A stretch of DNA of 64,000 nt, from positions 1 through 64,000 of the forward strand of contig WBZZ01002541.1 of the NCBI GenBank assembly GCA_019918135.1, given 5' to 3'. A program made the translations under genes and the position numbers. Below the pieces are notes generated by a model, which saw nothing but the letters and a program-made list of their open reading frames with translations, searched no databases and was not told where the DNA came from. Source of the stretch: Paulinella micropora (Eukaryota; Cercozoa; Imbricatea; Euglyphida; Paulinellidae). Positions 1 to 11,000 of this stretch are shown piece after piece. The stretch's first letter is position 1. Each line of letters starts with the position of its first letter.

Positions 1-199
1 TTCTCTCCGACGATCATCAAGAGCACAAACTTTAACTTTCGAGAACGGAGCAGAAGCCCAAACTTCCTCTCCTGGCAGGCCACAAGGGCTTGTTGGTTTC
101 ACCACTTCCGGTTTTAGCTCTTTCTCCACCCCACGGGCCACGGGCCGTGGGCCTACACTTCCGGGATCTATATCTTCCCCACTAGAGGGAAATCAGTTT

Positions 200-1911
200 A
201 TGTCTCCCATTGATGAGGCACGGGAAGACTCCCAGACCCCTTACGAGTCCGATCCGAACGATCCCGGTTTCACCTTCTCTCCTCTTCGAGGGGAAGAGGA
301 GGCCCCACCTGGATCCCACACCCCCTCTCAGCCCGCAGCAGACGAGGATACCGAGCCCTCCGCGGCCAACCCCGAGCGGGATGCCCGGACCTCGGGAGCT
401 GGCCCCGATGCGGAAGCCAAAGCTACCGGCTCTGCTGGAGGAGGAACCGGCTCTGCTGGAGGAGGATCTACTGATGAGGTAACCTCGGAAAGCAGCAGCC
501 AGGGCCCCTCTCCGCTTCATACCCGAAGTGGTACTATTTTTGCATCCGGCAGCCACATCCTTATGCTCCGAGCCCTCACCGGACCGGTCTCGGAGTCAGC
601 TACCAAGAAGCTGCAACGTCGAACAAGGGAGCTCAAACAAATCAAGTTTGAACACTTGATAGTGGGATATGCCCTACGGGTGTTCCTTTCCAAACTTCCT
701 CTCTTTATGACCCGCCAAGAGTCTGAGTTTTCCTCAACGCTTGGTCGGCTCGTATTTCAGCTGCTGATTCTTTTACGAAGGCTTTGCAAATTCTTCCTTG
801 GGTCTGGCTCGACTATCGAGTCGATTCCAGATGGAAGATAGACGTCGTCTACGACGTCACTAAGTCTCTGGGACCCACCTACCGCAAAGACTCTGAGATG
901 AAGAGGAGGGCAAACGAAGATTTAGCCACCTTCATTACCCGTTTGCAGAAATTGTTTAGACAGCTGCATAACGACGGACTTACGGCTACCGAGGCCCATA
1001 AGTTTGAGATTGCCCGACGTTGTGTCTCTCCTAAAGAGATACAGGCTCTTGAGGCTGGCCAAGAGGCCAAGAGGAGAAGTGGTATCGCCCCAACCGGTAC
1101 GATTTCCGAGATGAAAGAAATCATCTTGGAAGTCAACCCCCACACCCTCGGCGATTGGGATCCGAAGATGATCCTTTCGGCCCCGGAACACGAGGCCGGT
1201 CGGAGACAGACGCGAAAGAAGAAGCCACAGTCACGTTCCCGTAAGCCCAAGACCGGTACTAGATGGCCCCGGGTTATCCCCGCCGACAACCAGCTTCAGG
1301 TAGTGGCCAAGCAGCCCTCGGAGCCCCGAGGACAAGGCAAGAAGAAGTCCGGTACAGGCCCGAACCAACGACAAGCTGGCTCGGCTGGTGGACGAAAGAA
1401 GTCAGGCTCTACCGACGCCAACGCTACGGGCCCCATCGAACGCTGCGCCTACTGTAAGGAGTTCGGTAATATAGATAGGCCTAACCACACCTTACAAGCT
1501 TGTAGGAGGCGCAAAGACGACATCGAGAAGAAGGTCAACATTCATTGGCGGCCCCCATCCGAGGCATCATCGCGCGGCCAACACAGGCCATCGTCGAAAA
1601 AGGGAGCGCCCCGCTTCTCGGGCTCCAACGCGATCGAGATCAAGAACCCGACCGCGTGGACGAAGGAGCGCCGTGGAAAAGAGCGCAAGAACTCGGCCAC
1701 CCCGGTCGTCATGACCGCTCAGGCGGCCACGGACGTCCTCGACCAGGTCTCTCTTTCCACTATCCCGTCTATTGGAGGGTCGACTGAGCCTATACCCCGA
1801 AAGGTGACAGCCGCCGATCCCGATGCAGCCCTCGAGTGCAGCCATGTTGCCCCCAAACGCCTGAGCAAGGCCAATGTCCTCCAAGGACGGTACTTGCCAG
1901 GGCCGATTTGA
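200..1911 (+). CDS. gag-like region of the gypsy element
   Basis: Gag would form the particle shell and bind RNA. The region holds an acidic/Pro-rich start, a helical middle part, a basic Arg/Lys-rich segment and then a CCHC-like zinc knuckle with CAYC near 1447 followed by His and Cys about ten and fifteen residues later. The knuckle immediately upstream of a retropepsin-like stretch fits the usual gag-pol order. The region is broken. Its sequence outside the knuckle is not recognisable, which is normal for Gag. Confidence 0.6.
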
Positions 1912-2174
1912 GCCCGGTCGGACCGCGAGGTGTTGAGATCTTTGTTATCGTTGGCACTGGTTGCAACACCTTGGGTTTGATTCACCCTCGCCTAACGGCA
2001 CAGTTGGGTCTATCGGAGATAGATCTGCCCAGCCTGACTGCCCGTACGGCTCAAGGTGTTATTACCATGGTCAAAGGAGCAAGACTGTATATCTGCGTCC
2101 ACGGCTCGCGAGGCTGGGACGAAGTATACTTATACTCCTCTCAACATGTTCCCCCGGAGCGGATATCTTGTTAG
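1836..2174 (+). CDS. retropepsin-like region of the gypsy element
   Basis: A short open stretch with the aspartic-protease core pattern (hydrophobic strand, TGC, then NTLGLIHPRL) at about 1930-1990, lying between gag and the later pol parts. In the family this protease dimerises and cuts the Gag-Pol polyprotein. The call rests on position and on one motif, so it is moderate. Confidence 0.45.
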   Translation: MQPCCPQTPEQGQCPPRTVLARADLSPVGPRGVEIFVIVGTGCNTLGLIHPRLTAQLGLSEIDLPSLTARTAQGVITMVKGARLYICVHGSRGWDEVYLYSSQHVPPERISC

Positions 2175-2405
2175 GCACTGCACTCATCATGCAAGCCAAC
2201 CTATCCACCGACCGCCATTTCACGCTGATGGCCTCCGGCCAGCAGTGGCCGGCTTTACCGACACGGTCGGACTCGGAACAGATCCTTTTGGACGAGTTCG
2301 AAATCCTTAGCCCACAAGTTAAGGCCGGGGACGCCTTGACCCCAGTCTTACGTAGTAGGACTATACTCAACCGTAGCCCCCGTAGCCATATGATCTCTTT
2401 GGTGG

Positions 2406-5400
2406 GTGGACCTCCCGTCGGACGAATACGATGGGTACATCGGATCCCCGCATCGAGACTCCTGGGAGTGTCCTTTCAATCTCCTCATTATAGTAGCAGC
2501 GTCTACTGATAGTGACGAGGAGGAGAAAGAAGAGGGAGCACAATCAAACGAGAAGTCGGACAAGAAGGCCGAGACTGACGAGGAAGACGAGGGCACATCG
2601 GCCCCCGCCACTCTACGTATGACTAGATCGCTAGCCGCCGAGGAGAAGAGGTACACCTCTACCCCGGTATCTTCTATCCCCATACAAGAAGGTCCTCCCG
2701 AGAGGACTCAAGACCCGGATGGCAGTCCCCTGAGCCTACCAGAAGAGGTGGTACAGCATGCTCTACAACCCTCTGAGGAAGCCTCAGCTTCAAGCTCAAG
2801 CTCGAGTTCATCGAGTTCGGGGCAGAGTAGTAGGGACATACCTCCCCCTTCCAAGGCGCCCCAGGTGGACCAGTCCCCAGCCCTATCCCCGGTTACCTCC
2901 CCTCCCGGCTCAGTCCAATCCGAGACGAGCGTTAGACCCTTCACGCAAAGCCAAGGCTCCAGACCCACTCCGCACCCGTCTTCCGCTACGAGTAGTCCGG
3001 CACCTCCTCAGCCCACTCCCCGATCGCAAATAGATCTGACTCAGTCCCCCGCTCCCGCTACGCCGTTCAGTTCGAGCGGATACGGATCCTCCCCTTCTCC
3101 CGAAACTTGGCTCCGGATGAGGAAAGCTAGGGCCCAACCCTCCCCGCAAGGATTAGCGTCGTCGTCTAGCTCGCAGCAGACTGTTCCTACGGGACTCCCA
3201 CTCCCAAGGGACAGCCAAGCCCCTGCCGCACATCCTCCTTCTAGACCTCCTATAGCTTCCCCTTCGAGTTTACCATTACGGAGGAGCCCACGGATTTCGC
3301 CTACTATACAGCAGGCTCCCGGCGTGGCCGCCCCAGTCCCCTATGGTATAACTCCGTTGGTACGGAGAATGGGAAACTTTTCCCCGATTTTAGACTTACC
3401 GAGGCCTAATCGTCGAGTCATGCAGACACTCGTGACGGACTGGAAAGACCGGATCGGGTTACCCAAACGAAACTTAGCACAGATATCGACTCGCCGGACA
3501 GCTCCGTCCTTAGCGACTCCGCAACCAACCGGCCCTCCGCGGTCGCCCGCTAAATCCTCGGTATACCCTCTGGTCACATCTTCGGGTGCTGCTTTTGACC
3601 GACGACGAGGACTAGAAGCCCCAGTCCCACCTCCCCTTCGTGCAGGAGAAATTGCAATGAGGGATTTTTATCAGACAAATAAGACTCTGTACATAGTACA
3701 GAACCCTATTCTACGCCTCCGACCCCAGTTTGAGGACATCATCCAGTTTGCCTCGCACATGAGCTGCAATCATAGGGCCTACCACTATCTGCAGTATATT
3801 GTGCGGGTGCATGGAGTCTATCCTGACGATTCTTTTAGGAATCCCGATGGGATACTGGTAATACGTTTCCGCCTTGATATCCGCCCGGAAATTCAAGGGG
3901 GCGGTTACATGATCCACACAAGGGACGGCAAGCTGAACGTCGGGAAATGTACACGGGAACACAAGGACATCTCGTGCATGCAAACCCGAGACGGCCAGCC
4001 CATAGACAGCTGCGAGACCGCCAACCTATACAGCTACGTAGCCATACGTGCGAACACAAGGAACGCTCGAGCTGTAGCCTATGTGGCCCCAAGGGTAGAA
4101 CAAGCGCGTGCATGGGCCCAGGTACCCCAACGTACCCTAGAACAGGTTATGCAGCCTCTAAGACGAGGCACTAACCAGCTCTACATCGATAACAAGGGAT
4201 ATCTCGCCCCATACATAACCCCTGCTATCATCGACGCCCAGGTGGCACTAACCTTTTTGGGTGTCGAGTTTAAGTCCAGGACCACTTGCCATCCTAACAC
4301 CTCCGGAGTCCGCGCGTTCACTCAGGATGAAATCCTCCTACCGGAGTGCATCGCTTTCGTCACGTCCTTGGGCGAGGGCGCATTCACCCAAGAAGATATT
4401 TATGTGGATACCCTCAAACCTCGGCCCTCTCGAACTGAGGCCAGCGAACTCATTAAGACAAACCGCTCGGCCCGCTATATCAACATGTTGTTGAACGACA
4501 TGCCACTCAAGTTAGTATTGCCAGCCTTGTTCATGAATCGGACCCCGATCGTGATGTTCCATGAGCCTCCGGTCTGGGGACGATCCCGATCTCAACTGAC
4601 GGCGATAGTAGCTTTGGGTTTAGAAGGTGCAGAGCCCATCTCTGACACTTTCATTTTTGTTCACATATCGCATATACACCGGATAGAAAGCATGGCTTTA
4701 TCGGCCACCTATCGGGCCTATATTCAGGACAGACGGGCAAAGATGTCCACCAGCAGATTTTGGAGGGTAAGACCCCATTTCCATGGTCTCATGGACGCTT
4801 CATGGGTCTTACCCAGGCCAACTCCCCGGAGGAACGCCTCGGAAACCCTCTCTATCTCCAGTATCGCTTTGTTTTTGAAACCGTTTGGGAATGGTTTGTA
4901 TGCCTATATTATTTTTGGCGTCTCCCATCTATCACTCCCGTTCGATACTGCACCCACCCGCTTGACATCAAGACCCTGCCTCACCCGGGCTCCGCCCAGA
5001 CATTTTCCTTTTGGGCCGAACTACCATCCTCGTATTTTGGCCTGATGGACGTGACTATCTGCACGAATAACAGACTGAGTCGCGTATTAACGCATACCCA
5101 GTGGAGCGAGGGTAGTCGGTCCATCCCGAATATTTTTGAGGACCAAGAAGACAGAGAGATCTTTACACGGGAGGTCAATCTTCTAACCAGCGAACGCGCC
5201 AGCTTGATGGGCGACAGATGGACTAGAGGGCTTGACGAGGAAAGGTATCCGTTACATCGGTATTTGAATACCGATATACCGGTGGACGCCTACGCCCAGA
5301 CCTTCCACTGTACTACGATCCACTCAGTCCCGTGGTTCGCACAAATTCAGCTAGAAGCACGCGCCCTTCAGGAAGCCCTCAAAGCGGACTCATATATGGA

Positions 5401-6748
5401 AACCCACATCATAGTGCATCCACAGGGTTTCACCCCATGTATAGCCGATGTCCTTCATCCCTATTCTCGGGCACTAAGAGCCAAAGGCTACCCTTACGGA
5501 TGCCCCGGCATACGGCAAGATAACACCCTCCGCGAGGCTTTCCCGAGCTTACTGCGCATAGACCTAGCTGATAGCTATTTGGGCACCCGGAACGATATCA
5601 GAGACGATTGGGACATAGCCGCCCACCTGAATCTCAGGCTCATACCTCCCGAACCAGGATGGGACGTCGTGTCTTCGGAGCAGACAAATCGGCGCATCGA
5701 GGCAGCATTTTGGAATCATTCCATATTGCCCGAGGACGCGGATATGTTTGGTACGAACGGCAGGATCTCCCCTCCACCTGTTACAGAGGACTTTCCTACC
5801 TTCCACGTCTTGAGTGGAGATGACCTAAAGAGTTTTAACATATCCTCTCCTCCCATCTCAAGTTCATCTTCATCTTCATCTTCATCTTCATCTTCATCAT
5901 CATCTTCATCGTCGTCTTCATCGTCATCAGCGGCCATATGGCCTAGTAGGGTGCCACCAGCGATCTCTGCCGTCAGAGGCCGGCAAATCTTTATGCCGCC
6001 AAAAGAGACAGGATCTCTGAACTTCGGGTCCCATATATGGCGCCGGAGATCACCCATACAGCCTCGCGGTAGACGGATGAGAACGGACCCTGGTGATTTC
6101 CCACGTCTTCCTTCTAAGGTACTCGAACGCGGCTCATCCACTGAGGCTAGAAAATCTACGCGACGTTTGAGTATGTCGAAGAAAGGAAAGCAGGAAAAGG
6201 AAGAAGTGCAAGACACTTCCCCTTCCAGCAGTTCTTCCTCGAGTAGTTCCTCGTCGAGTAGCTCCTCTAGCTCTGAGACACGGTCAGCCAGGCAAAAGAG
6301 ACCTAAGGATGGATGCCGGGAAGCATCCCAGAAACGAAGTCGAGATGAAGACGAAGACGATCAAGGCCAACCAGTGATTCATCGTCATCCTCATCCTCTT
6401 CATCCAGTTCATCTTCGTCTTCCTCAACCTCGGCTCCGGCCTCTGGCGCTGCCTCAGGCAGTCGACAGACCAAGTCGTCAGATAAACAGGAAAAGACTAA
6501 GAGTAAGAACAGAGGTAGGATTCGACAAGGGTTACCCAGCAAAGCCTACGCCTCTAACGCACGGCCCTCTTACGAGGTGTCTTACGGCAAGAGGGGTAGA
6601 AAGTTTGCACGGGAAGCTGCTCGAGGGGTATACAAGCCTGCACGTAATGTACGTCAGGACCACCAGGCAAGGTTATATCAGGCCGTCAACGGCTGGAAAA
6701 ACCCCGTCCAGAAATGGACTAATAAGTTTCCGACCCAGCCACTGGTAG
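2406..6748 (+). CDS. Extra coding block of unknown function between protease and RT
   Basis: Two long overlapping open frames (879 and 662 codons) fill the space between the protease-like and RT regions. They begin acidic, pass through Ser/Pro-rich low-complexity sequence (about 2700-3600), then a conserved-looking globular part of roughly 600 codons (about 3640-5830) and another Ser-homopolymer and basic region (5850-6500). No envelope features (signal peptide, transmembrane anchor, furin site) and no chromodomain, RNase H or dUTPase motif were recognised. Codon use and open length suggest it was a real protein rather than filler. It could be an enlarged Gag-Pol linker or an acquired gene. 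The block is broken. Confidence 0.5.
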
Positions 6749-7080
6749 CCAGAACTAATCGGCCACGGAGAGGTCCGAGACGGGCACATAGTGACCCCGG
6801 CCCTCCTCAGCCGTGTACATCCTCACCTCCGAATATGGTTCCGGAGACGCGTAGCGGTATTTACATACCACGCGCATCCCATCTCCGACAGGGAGCCAAG
6901 AAGGCCCCTCCTACCCATTCGATGCTCATGCTTCGAACCCTGGTTGGCCCACGATATCAACAGCCTCCTTCTCCGGGACAACTGCGTTTTAGGCCACACT
7001 CCCCTCAACAAGAGCCGGAGGTGTGCAGAACACAGTGACAGTCATCGAAGCCGCATCCGGATCCTATTAAGCCGCATATC

Positions 7081-9171
7081 GTGGCCCAACTAGTGTTACC
7101 GCATGATTCGGACAAGCCTCCGATCAGCGGACTTGATTGGCTATCTATGCGCATGGCTTCAGACCCAGGTATATTACACGTCACCGCAGACGACATCACC
7201 GGCCTCTTCCCAGATCCCGTTTTGATGCTCTCTGAGCGACTGTGTCGTCAATATCTGGACGAACAGAAGGAAAAGAAAGCCGAACCACCTAAGCCCAAGT
7301 TCGGCCCGGATACGATTAGCTCCAACCTCACTCCGCCCCAGAAGAAGCGAGCTCAAGACTTCCTAAGGCGTCACGACCAACGATTCCTAGACAAAGCTGG
7401 TTGTTTTACGCATGCGGTTATTTCTTTGAAGCTACGTCCGGGTGCAAAACCCATATGGGTTCCTTGCCCTCGATGGACGCCAGCTGTCAAAGAGTTCCTT
7501 ACGCAAAGGGCAGATGAAATGCTCGCCACAGGCCGATATAGCTTTGCCTCCGCAAACTGCGAGTGGGCTACTAGACCGTGTCCTGTAGGTAAGTATGATT
7601 CCCTTTTGCAGGATCATTTTAGAGGCATCCGCATGGTATTCGACTACCGCGCGGTTAACGACCGGCTTCTCCTTCCGGTCCCCTGCCTTCCGAATCCAGA
7701 TCATCACCGTGAGCTCTTTGCGGGCTATAACTATATATCCGCATTAGACATGGTTGATGGTTTTTCTCATCTCAAGATCGACCCCACAGACGACAGCCGC
7801 GACATCCTCGCCGTGTGGACTCCGCGTGGACTTCTGGTCCCCAACTACATGACGCAAGGTATTCACCGCGCCCCCGGCGACTTCCAACGTGCAGTGGACA
7901 AGTCCTTCGGCCACCTCCCATTCTGGGGCAAGACGGCCGCGGCCTACATTGACGACGTTCACGTGGCCCACGACGACTTCGATGCCCACATGGACCAACT
8001 GGAGAAGCTTATGGAGGCTGCGGAGGCAGCCGGCTGTTACTTCGCAGCAGACAAGCTACGCATCGGCTACAACTCTCTTCCGGTGCGGGGCAAGGTCTGC
8101 AGCAAGAAGGGCGTCGCTGCCGACACAAGCAAGATAGACGCGATCCTGAAGATATCTGAACCGCAGAACATCACCGAGGTACGTTCTATACTCGGTATGA
8201 CCAACTTTATTCAGGCTCACATCCCCAACTACTCTCGCTTGGTGGCGCCGCTGTCCGATCTACTCAAGTCTTCGAACGCGCGGCCCCCGGGACCCAACTT
8301 TTTTCGAGAAAAGGAGAAGAAATGCTTCGCCAAGCTCAAGCGGGTACTTGCTTCACTACCGATCTTAGCCAAGTACGACAAGACGCAGCGCCTCTACCTT
8401 CGGACGGACGCAAGCATCGTTGGCATCGGTGGAGCCCTACATTCGGGCCCAGAAAAATCCGCACCCGTAATCTCGTATTTCTCGTTAAAATTTACGGATA
8501 CACAATCCCGGTGGGTAACATATGTTCGGGAAGCTTACGGTATAATTTACGGGGTCCAGCAGTCTCGTTATTATATTGACGCTAGCGATCATCCATTGAC
8601 TATAGTCACAGATCATCGCCCGCTCAAATGGCTACACCACGCCAGAAGCCCGATGGTTGTCGGTTGGGTCCTAGACCACCTACAAACTATTCGCTTCAAG
8701 GTGGAATACATTCAGGGTAAACAGAACCTCCTTCCTGATGCCCTATCTCGTATTCCTTGTATATCGCCCGGCCAACCCACTCTCCTCGGGGAAGTCGAAG
8801 CGACAAAACAACTACTGGACACAATTCCCGCCACTATGCTGCAGTCCAGTGGACGTACCTTCTGGCTCGCGATTGAAGGCACACACCCGGAACTAGACAC
8901 ACGCTTTAAGAGGCATGATTGTCGAATTCTGCGAGGAATGCCAACGATCAAGACCCTACAGGCCCCATGGGACTATGCCATAGTCATACCGGCCGCGGAA
9001 CGTGCTCCGGAAGTTGCTCGTCAACTTTTTGCCTTAAACAAGCCATTCGCTGTATTAATTCCACAAGATATGGTACACCTCATACCTGACGGTGAGACCA
9101 TCTCTAGGGAAACAGTATTAGCATGTCACAAAATCGTCTTTCTAGGACAATCTTGTGTGGCTTGTTCGTAA
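7081..9171 (+). CDS. Reverse transcriptase-RNase H of the gypsy element
   Basis: Contains the RT palm with YIDD at about 7950, preceded by a VFDYRAVND box and followed by the thumb region (VRSILGMTNFIQ) typical of Ty3/gypsy RT. The RNase H domain follows with LRTDAS, then REAYGIIYG and TDHRPLKWL, and the connection ends with LPDALSR, the standard gypsy signature after RNase H. This is the most confident landmark of the left third of the window. It copies the element RNA into DNA inside the virus-like particle. Confidence 0.95.
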   Translation: MAQLVLPHDSDKPPISGLDWLSMRMASDPGILHVTADDITGLFPDPVLMLSERLCRQYLDEQKEKKAEPPKPKFGPDTISSNLTPPQKKRAQDFLRRHDQRFLDKAGCFTHAVISLKLRPGAKPIWVPCPRWTPAVKEFLTQRADEMLATGRYSFASANCEWATRPCPVGKYDSLLQDHFRGIRMVFDYRAVNDRLLLPVPCLPNPDHHRELFAGYNYISALDMVDGFSHLKIDPTDDSRDILAVWTPRGLLVPNYMTQGIHRAPGDFQRAVDKSFGHLPFWGKTAAAYIDDVHVAHDDFDAHMDQLEKLMEAAEAAGCYFAADKLRIGYNSLPVRGKVCSKKGVAADTSKIDAILKISEPQNITEVRSILGMTNFIQAHIPNYSRLVAPLSDLLKSSNARPPGPNFFREKEKKCFAKLKRVLASLPILAKYDKTQRLYLRTDASIVGIGGALHSGPEKSAPVISYFSLKFTDTQSRWVTYVREAYGIIYGVQQSRYYIDASDHPLTIVTDHRPLKWLHHARSPMVVGWVLDHLQTIRFKVEYIQGKQNLLPDALSRIPCISPGQPTLLGEVEATKQLLDTIPATMLQSSGRTFWLAIEGTHPELDTRFKRHDCRILRGMPTIKTLQAPWDYAIVIPAAERAPEVARQLFALNKPFAVLIPQDMVHLIPDGETISRETVLACHKIVFLGQSCVACS

Positions 9172-9178
9172 TTTTTGA

Positions 9179-10336
9179 TTGGATCGCCATGCTGTGCTTC
9201 ATATGTATGCCACATCACATGCCCCACGCGTTACACGTGCAGATATCCAATCCGCGCAAAAAGAAGACCCCATATTGAAACCGCTTTGGGACGGTTCAAC
9301 ATCTATCAGCCAGGGAAATACTCTCCTTTTCCTAAAGGGAGGGCTAGCGGTCCATATCATGCCCGACCGATCCCGCCGGATATATGTTCCGGAACCCCTC
9401 ATACGCAAACTTGTTTCCCACGCTCATCTAGTGCAGAATCATGCCAAGGTCCCTACCCTTGCTCCATATATTCATCAACGATATATATGGTTTGGACATG
9501 ATGGGAAAGATAGAATGCATGCCGACATCGCGGCCATCCTCCGGGATTGCCACTTTTGTCAACTATGTCACGCCCGCCTCAAGCTTAATCATGGCCGCTA
9601 TAGCTCATTAGTTTGGAACCATCCAGGTCAAGCTATAGGTATAGATCATGTTCATGTAGGCATAGACGGCGTGTTAGAACAGTATGTATTAACTATAGTC
9701 GATCTATTCGCAGGTTATTTACTGTTTGTACCAGTCATCTCCACCACTGCTGAGGAGACCGTTGAGACTATCCTCGCCCGATGGGTCTGCCTTTTCGGAT
9801 TTCCGGAGGCGATCTCATCGGACGATCATGGGTCTTTTCGAGGCAACCTTGCCAAAGCCTTCTGCAGCATGGCCGGGATCGACTGGCTCACCACCGCGCC
9901 ATACTCTCACCATCAGTTAGGAATGGTAGAACGCAGGCACCAAAGCCTCCGCCGCGCCATCCAGGCTCTATCGGACAAAGACAAGAAGACTTGGCCCAAG
10001 GCTATGCCGGCCCTTTCGTTCTCTCAGAACACTTATGTCTCTACCGCTACCGGCGTATCGGCTTTCGAAGGTATGATGGCTCGCCAGCCGCGCACATCCA
10101 TCGACATCTTCGACGCTCCCGAAGTCATCGCAGAACGTGCGGCCCGATCAACCGCAGCAATGGCTAAGTCTGGCGCTACGACTCTCCAGACATCGGACCA
10201 ACTCGACACTCTCCGCCTAGCTCGGATTGCTGTCACGGCGTACGTCAAGGAGTATGTCTCCTTTTACTCGCAAGGCCGCCAACGAACAGAAGAACAAACA
10301 AAGGCGACGCAAGCTACCCGATTGGAAGATAGGTGA
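9179..10336 (+). CDS. Integrase (zinc-binding and DDE core) of the gypsy element
   Basis: An HHCC zinc domain (HLVQNH at about 9425, CHFCQLC at about 9548) precedes a retroviral DDE core: IGIDHVHVG (about 9637), SSDDHGSF (about 9820) and the third acidic residue in GMVERRHQSLRRA (about 9920). The start of the region is adjacent to RNase H, as in other gypsy elements. It inserts the DNA copy into host chromosomes. Confidence 0.92.
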   Translation: MDRHAVLHMYATSHAPRVTRADIQSAQKEDPILKPLWDGSTSISQGNTLLFLKGGLAVHIMPDRSRRIYVPEPLIRKLVSHAHLVQNHAKVPTLAPYIHQRYIWFGHDGKDRMHADIAAILRDCHFCQLCHARLKLNHGRYSSLVWNHPGQAIGIDHVHVGIDGVLEQYVLTIVDLFAGYLLFVPVISTTAEETVETILARWVCLFGFPEAISSDDHGSFRGNLAKAFCSMAGIDWLTTAPYSHHQLGMVERRHQSLRRAIQALSDKDKKTWPKAMPALSFSQNTYVSTATGVSAFEGMMARQPRTSIDIFDAPEVIAERAARSTAAMAKSGATTLQTSDQLDTLRLARIAVTAYVKEYVSFYSQGRQRTEEQTKATQATRLEDR

Positions 10337-11000
10337 CCGCGTCACCGTCTACAGGCCTAAACAATCAACAAAGGGGGTTCCAGCCTCATCCGTTCTTCAG
10401 CACGACGGCCCGTACGTCATAATGGGTAAGCCCACCAATAACACTTTCCGCCTAAAACACGAGCATACAAACAAAGTCCTTCGCAAGATCGATATCGCGC
10501 ATCTCAGCCCATACACGGCCCCGGCAGACATGGCTCAAGCTATCGACCCGGCCCGGGACAAGGAGCACAACGACGACAGCAAGAACTACGCTCTTGGCGA
10601 AGTGATAGCCTTCATCGACGACGGGCTACTCAAGTTAGGAATCATCATGGATGAAGACCCGACGGACGACCGCGACGACTTCCGGGTACACCAACTGGGA
10701 ATTACTTCTACTACAAACATGCAATATCGCCCTCTTTACGTGGAGCTCATCAATCACCCAGACGGCACCATCACGGAAGGCCCGACGCACCTCCAATGGA
10801 CGCGGCCTCTCAACTCGTGGAAGAAGATGACACTCGACAGCGAGAACGACCAAGTCGTACATCGAAATATCCAGTTCAAGCCGGCCTCCAGTAATAAGTC
10901 CAAAGGCTATATCCTTCCTGACCAGCTAAAACGTCTACGCAAACCTTACAATGGCACTCAATACTATTTCCATGTCTTTAAGGGACTGCAATCGAGGTAG
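10227..11000 (+). CDS. Integrase C-terminal GPY/F-type module and tail
   Basis: Overlaps the end of the integrase core region. The pattern KIGDRVTVYRPK, then HDGPYVIMGK and IAHLSPYT matches the small beta-barrel (GPY/F) module at the C-terminus of many gypsy integrases. About 150 further codons follow with no recognised domain; no chromodomain is evident. The open frame ends at 11000, the last coding sequence of the element. Confidence 0.75.
   Translation: MLSRRTSRSMSPFTRKAANEQKNKQRRRKLPDWKIGDRVTVYRPKQSTKGVPASSVLQHDGPYVIMGKPTNNTFRLKHEHTNKVLRKIDIAHLSPYTAPADMAQAIDPARDKEHNDDSKNYALGEVIAFIDDGLLKLGIIMDEDPTDDRDDFRVHQLGITSTTNMQYRPLYVELINHPDGTITEGPTHLQWTRPLNSWKKMTLDSENDQVVHRNIQFKPASSNKSKGYILPDQLKRLRKPYNGTQYYFHVFKGLQSR

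Larger units (their letters stand above)
1..11000 (+). mobile_element. Ty3/gypsy-like LTR retrotransposon, 5' LTR outside window
   Basis: Gene order is gag, retropepsin-like, extra coding block, reverse transcriptase with RNase H, then integrase; RT before integrase is the Ty3/gypsy arrangement. The RT carries a YIDD active-site box and the integrase a GPY/F-type C-terminal module. The left LTR lies outside the window and the right LTR was not delimited; a TATA motif at 12699 may belong to it. The element is broken, with a handful of coding interruptions, mostly in its 5' half, while the RT and integrase regions are long and open, so it looks fairly young. The 4.3-kb coding block between protease and RT is unusual for the family. 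Confidence 0.88.

Noticed and set aside
1567-1884. Short antisense frames within gag
   Set aside because: Shadows of the GC-rich gag coding strand with Arg/Gly-rich composition.
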